DNA from: Methylobacterium ajmalii
Lineage (GTDB): Bacteria > Pseudomonadota > Alphaproteobacteria > Rhizobiales > Beijerinckiaceae
Direction: 5' to 3'
Length of the DNA: 35,604 nucleotides
NCBI RefSeq assembly: GCF_016613415.1
Contig: NZ_JACWCT010000121.1
Span: 1-35,604 of the forward strand
Positions within the stretch are counted from its first letter, which is position 1. Every line of letters begins with the position of its first letter. The notes beneath the pieces were generated by a model that saw only the letters and a program-made list of their open reading frames with translations, searched no databases and was not told the origin of the DNA. Shown here piece after piece: positions 31,046 to 35,604 of the stretch. The position numbers were made by a program, and so were the translations under genes.

Positions 31046-32005
31046 ATGGATCGGCTCGATGCGATGGCCGTGTTCGTCGCCGTCGTCGAGACCGGCTCGC
31101 TCGCCGCCGCGGGGCGAAAGCTGGGCCACTCACCGGCGGCCGTCACCCGGGCGGTGGCGATGCTGGAGCAGCGCCTGGGCGAGCGTCTGCTGCACCGCTC
31201 GACCCGCGCGCTGCGATTGACGGAACGCGGCGAGCATCAGGTCGCCGTCTATCGCAGCATCCTGGCCGAACTCGCCGAAGCGGACGGTGGCGATGCGGCG
31301 GGCGACCGGGTCGCGGGCCGGATCGCCCTGACCGCGCCGGAGCTGTTCGGCCGTTCCATCCTGATGCCCGTCGTCGAGACGTTCCTCGACGAGCACCCCG
31401 ACGTCAGCCTGCGCATGCTCCTGCTGAACCGCGTGGTGAGCCTGGTCGAGGAAGGCGTCGACGTCGCGGTCCGGCTCGCGCCGCTCCCCGCCTCGGGCAT
31501 GATCGCCGTCAAGCTCGGCGAGATGCGCAGGCTGGTATGCGCGGCACCGGACTATCTTGCCGATGCGGGGATACCACCGGATCCGGGCGCCCTGCAGCAT
31601 CACCGCTGCATCGGCACGGAGGACGGCGTCGCCCGCGAGCAGTGGCATTTCATCGATCGCACCTCGGCCCGCGAACGCCGGCTCTCGACGGCCGTCCAGC
31701 CCCGCATCGCACTCAACGGCGCAGGCGCTGCCATCGATGCCGCGATCCGCGGTCAAGGCGTCTGCCGCGTCATGGCCTATCAGGCGGTCGAGCACATCGA
31801 AGCCGGCCGCCTGACGGCGCTCCTGTGCGACTACGAGCCCGAGCCGCTGCCGATCCACCTGGTCTTCCACGTGATTCCGCGGCGGAACGCGGCCCTGCGC
31901 GCCTTCGTCGACCATGCGACGCCGAGATTGAGGGCGGCCGTCAGAGACGTCTCGGATCGTGCCGCACGCGCCGCAGGTGCTTCGTCGGGTGTCCGCTCCG
32001 GGTGA
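31046..32005 (+). CDS. LysR-family transcriptional regulator
   Basis: A 319-residue LysR regulator starting at ATG 31046 with AGGA upstream. DNA-binding part: LDAMAVFVAVVETGSLAAAG then HSPAAVTRAVAMLEQRLGERLLHRSTRALRLTERG. The effector domain starts near residue 90 (GRIALTAPELFGRSILMPVVETFLDEHPDVSLRML); LNGAGAAIDAAIRGQGVCRVMAYQ is typical of its second lobe. It belongs to the group of LysR proteins often found beside small oxidoreductase or hydrolase genes. It is divergent from the alpha/beta hydrolase and upstream of a catalase-family gene; either or both may be targets. The C-terminal extension after residue 295 is Arg/Ala-rich and probably not conserved. Confidence 0.92.
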   Translation: MDRLDAMAVFVAVVETGSLAAAGRKLGHSPAAVTRAVAMLEQRLGERLLHRSTRALRLTERGEHQVAVYRSILAELAEADGGDAAGDRVAGRIALTAPELFGRSILMPVVETFLDEHPDVSLRMLLLNRVVSLVEEGVDVAVRLAPLPASGMIAVKLGEMRRLVCAAPDYLADAGIPPDPGALQHHRCIGTEDGVAREQWHFIDRTSARERRLSTAVQPRIALNGAGAAIDAAIRGQGVCRVMAYQAVEHIEAGRLTALLCDYEPEPLPIHLVFHVIPRRNAALRAFVDHATPRLRAAVRDVSDRAARAAGASSGVRSG

Positions 32006-32016
32006 CCTGCGGCGCA

Positions 32017-32046
32017 GCGTTCGGGCGAAAAAATTCGGTCGAACGC
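32017..32046. promoter_or_regulatory. Inverted repeat upstream of the catalase-family gene
   Basis: GCGTTCG (32017-32023) and CGAACGC (32040-32046) are exact complements around an A-rich loop that itself contains CGAA-AAAA-TTCG. It lies 12 bases after the lysR stop and 150 bases before the next gene. It may be a terminator or an operator. Confidence 0.35.
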
Positions 32047-32197
32047 AGTCCGTCCGGCAGCCGGGCCGATCCGGCCCGATTCCGCCCCTCAGGCGTGCCC
32101 CTTTGGCGGAGACGATCGGCAACACGCCAGAAACAGGCTTGCCAACAAGTTGCGCCCAATTCATCCTGCCGCCGCAGAATCCTGGGGAAACGCCGTC

Positions 32198-33178
32198 ATG
32201 ATCCGATCTTCCGCGCTCCTGGCCGGCGCCGCCGCGCTGGCCGCCCTCGCCGTCCCCGTACACGCCGAGGAGGCCGATCCGGCCGCCATCGTCGGCCTGC
32301 AATTCGCGGTCAGCGGCAACCACAAGGGCGTGCGGGCGAGCGGCGCCAAGGGCGTCTGCCTGAAGGGCAGCTTCGCACCGGCTCCGGACGCCGCCTCCCT
32401 GTCCAAGGCGCCCCAATTCACGAAGACCGTGCCGGTCACCGCCCGCTTCTCGATGGGCGGCGGCAACCCGAAGATCTCGGACAAGACGAAGGCCACCACC
32501 CGCGGCTTCGCGATGCGGATGGCGGACCCGGCCGGCGACATGACCTTCGTGATCATCTCCGCCCCGGTCTTCTCGACCAAGACGCCGGCGCAGCTCGAGG
32601 AATTCCTGAAGGTCCGCGTGCCGGGGCCGGACGGCAAGCCGGATGCCGAGAAGATCAAGGCCTTCGCGGCGCAGAACCCCGAGACCGGCCGCCAGGCGGC
32701 GTGGCTCAACGCGCGGCCGGTGCCGGCGAGCTTCGCGGGCACAGATTACTGGGCGGTCCACGCCTACACGCTGACGAACGCCAAGGGCGACAAGACGGTC
32801 GCGAAGCTGAAGTTCGTCGCCGCCGACAAGGCCGGCCTCTCCGACGAGGAGCTGAAGGCCAAGCCCGATTCGTTCTACGCCGACGAGCTGAAGGAGCGGC
32901 TCGCGAAGGGCCCGGCGCGGTTCGACCTCGTGGCGATCCTGGCCCAGCCGGGCGACCCGACCGCGGACGTGACCGCGACCTGGCCGGAGGAGGAGCGCAA
33001 GACCCGCACCCTCGGCACGCTCGCCATCACGGCCATCGAGCCCGACGCCACCTGCGACGCCGCCACCTTCGACCCGGTGGTCGACCTGCCCGACGGCATC
33101 GCCGGCCCGGCCGACGATCCGATGTTCGCGATCCGCTCGCCGGCCTACGCGGTGTCGCTGTCGCGCCGCTCGAACTGA
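32198..33178 (+). CDS. Exported catalase-family (SrpA-like) protein, distal pocket degenerate
   Basis: A 326-residue protein with a signal peptide (ALLAGAAALAALAVPVHA). It has the catalase fold of SrpA-like small peroxidases: GNHKGVRASGAKGVCLKGSF near the start, FSMGGGNPKISDKTKATTRG, SAPVFSTKTPAQLEEFL, TLGTLAITAI, and the end IRSPAYAVSLSRRSN, which has the proximal haem-ligand Tyr in R-x-x-x-Y. Family members have HAKG near residue 49 with the catalytic distal His; here it is GAKG, with Gly49. The distal Asn also seems missing (IISAPVF where N is expected). The protein may therefore bind haem without normal catalase activity. It starts at ATG 32198 with GGGGA upstream. It is convergent with the NodS-like gene, only four bases away. 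Confidence 0.85.
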   Translation: MIRSSALLAGAAALAALAVPVHAEEADPAAIVGLQFAVSGNHKGVRASGAKGVCLKGSFAPAPDAASLSKAPQFTKTVPVTARFSMGGGNPKISDKTKATTRGFAMRMADPAGDMTFVIISAPVFSTKTPAQLEEFLKVRVPGPDGKPDAEKIKAFAAQNPETGRQAAWLNARPVPASFAGTDYWAVHAYTLTNAKGDKTVAKLKFVAADKAGLSDEELKAKPDSFYADELKERLAKGPARFDLVAILAQPGDPTADVTATWPEEERKTRTLGTLAITAIEPDATCDAATFDPVVDLPDGIAGPADDPMFAIRSPAYAVSLSRRSN

Positions 33179-33182
33179 GGGA

Positions 33183-33773
33183 TCACCCCCCGCGGCCGCG
33201 CAGCACGTCGAGGCGGTAATCCGCGGTGCGGACCTGCCGGTCGAGGGCGAGGTGGTCGCGGGTCTCGCGGACGAACAGGTCCGCGGCCTCGTCTCCGGTG
33301 AGCGGGTAGTGCGTCTCGCCGGTCCAGTGGACCAGAACGACGTCGCCGTCCGGGCGCAAGCTCGCCCGGACCCGGCCGGCGAGGCGGGCGACGTCGCCGG
33401 CATCGAGGTAGTAGACGACCTCCGAGAGCAGGATCAGGTCGAAGCGGCCCTCCGGCCACTCCCCCGGCACCCGAGCCCGCATCAGGCGCAATCCCGGCCG
33501 GTCGCCGCAGCGCGCCCGGGCCTGGGCCAGGGCGGCCTCGGCCACGTCGAGGGCGACGAGCGCGTCGCAGCGGGGCGCGAGCGCCGCGGTCAGCACGCCG
33601 ATCGAGCAGCCGACCTCGAGGGCCGAGGCGTAGCGCTCCCGCGGCAGCGCCGCCAGGGTGGCGGCGTACTTGTCGCGCTCATAGGGGCTCCCGGCGAAGT
33701 TCCACGGATCGGGATCGGCGGCGTAGCGCACGTCGAAATAGTCCGGCGGCAGCGAGGTCGCGTGGCGGGTCAT
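33183..33773 (-). CDS. NodS-like SAM-dependent methyltransferase
   Basis: A class I methyltransferase of 196 residues. It opens with YFDVRYAADPDPWNFAGSPYERDKYAATL, a pattern typical of the NodS family, which N-methylates chitin-oligosaccharide Nod factors and related substrates. The SAM-binding motif is ALEVGCSIGVLT, followed by DALVALDVAEAALAQAR and the acceptor-region LILLSEVVYYL. There is no signal peptide, so it acts in the cytoplasm. It is the last gene of a tight operon with a PIG-L deacetylase and an acyl-CoA dehydrogenase-like protein; the ribosome binding site GAGG lies in the 10-bp gap. A substrate such as a deacetylated amino sugar or a sugar-linked amine is plausible but inferred. 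Confidence 0.88.
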   Translation of the reverse strand: MTRHATSLPPDYFDVRYAADPDPWNFAGSPYERDKYAATLAALPRERYASALEVGCSIGVLTAALAPRCDALVALDVAEAALAQARARCGDRPGLRLMRARVPGEWPEGRFDLILLSEVVYYLDAGDVARLAGRVRASLRPDGDVVLVHWTGETHYPLTGDEAADLFVRETRDHLALDRQVRTADYRLDVLRGRGG

Positions 33774-33783
33774 CGAGCCATCC

Positions 33784-34521
33784 TCACGGGTCGATCTGGA
33801 GAAAGATTTCGTCGTCCCGGAGGAAGCGGGCGATCATCGCCGGCTCGAGGCGGAAGCCCTGCGGGTCGTCGGCGATGAGGGCGGTGGTCTGCGAGCGGTG
33901 GGCGCCGATCGCCGCCGCCTTGGCGTCGCGGTGGGGGGCGACGGCGAGGCGGGCGCCCCGGGGCGGCGGGCCGACCTCGGTTTCCGGCGGCAGCGTCCAG
34001 CCCCAGACCGGGTAGGCGTAGAGCGGCACGCCCGCCAAAAGATCCCGCGCCTTGCGGGCGAGCATGGCGCTCGCCCGGTGGTCGCCATGCGGGTCGTGCT
34101 CCCAGGTCACGAACAGGGCGCCGGCCCCGCAGGCCCGGGCCGCGGCGGCGATCGCCTCGGCCGCCGCCTCGGCCCGGGGGCCTTCCGCCGGCACGAACCG
34201 GTCGGGCAGGCGCAGGAAGGCGACGTGGGCGGCGGGCAGGCCGAGACAGGCCGCCGCCGCCAGGGTCTCGGCCTCGCGCAGGGCCCGCAGGCGCCCGGGC
34301 GGATGGCTCGGGGAGGACGGATGCGAGCCGACCCCGTCGCTCACCACGACGAGGCGGACCGGGATGCCGCGGGCCGAGGCCTCGGCCAGCAGCGCGCCGC
34401 AGCCGAGGCTCTCGTCGTCGGGATGCGGCGCCACCACGACGATCCCGCCGCTCGGCACGATGGCGCGCAGGTCGCGCCGGGGAAGCTCCGCGGCGGCGGC
34501 CAGGAAGGCATCGGCCCGCAT
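33784..34521 (-). CDS. PIG-L-family deacetylase
   Basis: A zinc-dependent de-N-acetylase of 245 residues. The metal and catalytic motif is APHPDDESLGCGALL (His33, Asp35, Asp36), and the second zinc ligand region is HDPHGDHRAS with His145, Asp147 and His148. The rest of the fold is as in GlcNAc deacetylases such as MshB/BshB: VRLVVVSDGVGSHP, LREAETLAAAACLGLP and HRSQTTAL. It removes acetyl groups from amino sugars. The ATG overlaps the end of the acyl-CoA dehydrogenase-like gene by one base, and the methyltransferase starts 10 bases after its stop. Without a signal peptide it is cytoplasmic. Confidence 0.92.
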   Translation of the reverse strand: MRADAFLAAAAELPRRDLRAIVPSGGIVVVAPHPDDESLGCGALLAEASARGIPVRLVVVSDGVGSHPSSPSHPPGRLRALREAETLAAAACLGLPAAHVAFLRLPDRFVPAEGPRAEAAAEAIAAAARACGAGALFVTWEHDPHGDHRASAMLARKARDLLAGVPLYAYPVWGWTLPPETEVGPPPRGARLAVAPHRDAKAAAIGAHRSQTTALIADDPQGFRLEPAMIARFLRDDEIFLQIDP

Positions 34522-35604
34522 CAGCCCGCATCTCCCGGATTCCAGAGCCGGTCGACCGGCCCGTCGGCGGCCAGGATCGTGGCGGCGGCGGCGGTGAGCG
34601 CCCGGTCGGGGGCGGGCTGGCGCAGGTAGGTCGCGAGATCGCGCGACAGGCGCTCGAGCGGGTGGCCGCGCAGGAACCCCTGCAGGCCGACCGAGCGCTG
34701 GGCGAGCCCCAGCACCTCGAGCCCCGCCCGCTCGACCGCGAGCCGGGTGAGGCCCACGAAGGCGACGATGCGCTCGGGCGGCAAAGCGTCGTGCGCGACG
34801 AGGCCGGCGGCCCGGGCGACGAAGGACCGGGCGCCCTCGAGCGCGATGGCGCCCTCGCCGAGGCGGGCGAGCTGGTGGGGATCGACGCCGCGCCCGGTGC
34901 GGGCGAGATGACCGCGCCAGGCCTCGAACACCGCCTCGATCCCGCCGAGCTGGACCGCCGCGAAGCGCCAGGCTCCGCCGGAGAAATGCGGCTCGCGGTG
35001 GTAGTCGTCCGGCCCGCCGAGGCGGGCGAGGGGAGCAAGGCCCGTGAGGTCGACCGAGCCGGTGGCCGAGGCCCGCATCCCTTGCGCGCGCCAGGCCGAG
35101 AGGTCGGCCCGCGTGCCGGGGTCGAGGGCGACGACGAGCATCTCGGGTTCCCGCCGGCCCGGACGGCGCGCCGTCACGAGGGCGCGGGTGACCCGGCCGG
35201 CCCCGGACGCGAAGGTCTTTTGCCCGCGCAAGGACCCGTCCTCGCCAAGGACGAGGCCGTCCGCCGCCGGCTCGGTGTTCCAGACCCCGAACAGATGCCC
35301 ACTCACGGCATCCGCCAGGAGGGCGCGCCGTTCCGCCGGGGCGGCGTAGCGCAGGACGAGGTCGAGGGCGTTGACGTGGCCCTCGTAGACCCGGCCGAGC
35401 GCCAGGCTCCCCGAGCCGACGAGGCGCAGGATTTCGGCGAGGTCGGCCGCGTCCGGCTCGCGGCCGAGCCCGGCGCCGCCCTCTTCCGCCGGGACCGGGG
35501 CGGCGAGGAGGCCGAGCCGGGCGAGGTCGGCGACGTCCTCGGCCGGGAAGCCGTCGTCGCGATCCTGCGCGTCGGCCCGGCCGGCGGCGAGCGCCGCGAC
35601 CCGG
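34521..35604 (-). CDS. Acyl-CoA dehydrogenase-like protein, C-terminal part
   Basis: The gene is cut by the right edge; about 360 C-terminal residues are visible, and the frame is open throughout. Early visible stretches are DGFPAEDVADLARLGLLAAPVPAEEGGAG, typical of the N-terminal helical domain, then HLFGVWNTE and GQKTFASGAGRVTRALVTAR, which match the FAD/beta-domain of acyl-CoA dehydrogenases. The C-terminal helical domain is present (ARLGEGAIALEGARSFVARAAGLVA, GLQGFLRGHPLERLSRDLATYLRQPAPD). The conserved catalytic Glu cannot be placed with certainty. In this operon it may oxidise or otherwise modify an acyl chain or amine rather than work in beta-oxidation; this is inferred. The first gene or genes lie beyond the window. 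Confidence 0.85.
   Translation of the reverse strand, partial: RVAALAAGRADAQDRDDGFPAEDVADLARLGLLAAPVPAEEGGAGLGREPDAADLAEILRLVGSGSLALGRVYEGHVNALDLVLRYAAPAERRALLADAVSGHLFGVWNTEPAADGLVLGEDGSLRGQKTFASGAGRVTRALVTARRPGRREPEMLVVALDPGTRADLSAWRAQGMRASATGSVDLTGLAPLARLGGPDDYHREPHFSGGAWRFAAVQLGGIEAVFEAWRGHLARTGRGVDPHQLARLGEGAIALEGARSFVARAAGLVAHDALPPERIVAFVGLTRLAVERAGLEVLGLAQRSVGLQGFLRGHPLERLSRDLATYLRQPAPDRALTAAAATILAADGPVDRLWNPGDAG

Noticed and set aside
1..35604. A CRISPR array, prophage, insertion sequence or tRNA-linked island.
   Set aside because: No regularly spaced repeats, transposase or integrase genes, target-site duplications or tRNA genes were found.

Overview
The window is very GC-rich, densely coding alphaproteobacterial chromosome. 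Several features point to Rhizobiales and most likely to Methylobacterium or a close relative: the NadQ-nadABC arrangement, ispH followed by thrB, an ilvE/MarR/OmpR-type regulator/EnvZ-like kinase neighbourhood, DUF1127 and DUF3072 proteins, a lone Flp pilin, and GC-rich REP-like intergenic repeats. The genus is an inference. I see no rRNA, tRNA, CRISPR array, insertion sequence or phage module.

Layout. (1) 1-5104: the start of a secreted protein on the minus strand, then a plus-strand run of a PepSY-like exported protein, an OmpR-type response regulator, its histidine kinase, a GT61 glycosyltransferase and a SHOCT protein. A PhoP-type direct repeat lies just before the PepSY gene. (2) 5130-8021, minus strand: ispH, a REP-like repeat, thrB, a long palindrome, then parD with a parE that carries an apparent one-base frameshift. 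(3) 8267-11510: a KefB-like cation/proton antiporter overlapping a MATE exporter. (4) 11606-14069: a LysR regulator divergent from an SDR oxidoreductase, a decayed dinucleotide-binding oxidoreductase remnant and a SnoaL-like protein. (5) 14176-16240: DUF1127 and LysR genes in a divergent pair, then a Flp pilin and a DUF3072 protein. (6) 16472-20307: ilvE divergent from a MarR/response regulator/EnvZ-like kinase operon, with a clear palindrome between them. (7) 20488-24993: NadQ and the overlapping nadA-nadB-nadC operon for NAD synthesis from aspartate, with a palindrome directly before nadA. (8) 25165-29642: DNA polymerase I, then an unrecognised secreted protein translationally coupled to a T2 ribonuclease. 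(9) 29905-33178: an alpha/beta hydrolase divergent from a LysR regulator, then an exported catalase-family protein that appears to lack the distal haem-pocket residues. (10) 33183-35604, minus strand: an acyl-CoA dehydrogenase-like protein (cut by the window edge), a PIG-L deacetylase and a NodS-like methyltransferase in one tight operon.

How parts work together. Most of the window is housekeeping metabolism with local regulation; four divergent or upstream regions have a palindrome beside a fitting regulator gene (LysR three times, MarR once), and nadA has a NadQ-type palindrome. The best candidates for undescribed biology are the acyl-CoA dehydrogenase/PIG-L/NodS-like operon, whose deacetylase and methyltransferase pairing resembles the NodB/NodS step of Nod-factor synthesis; the catalase-fold protein with a changed active site; the secreted protein coupled to RNase T2; and the PepSY/two-component module with its possible leaderless promoter.
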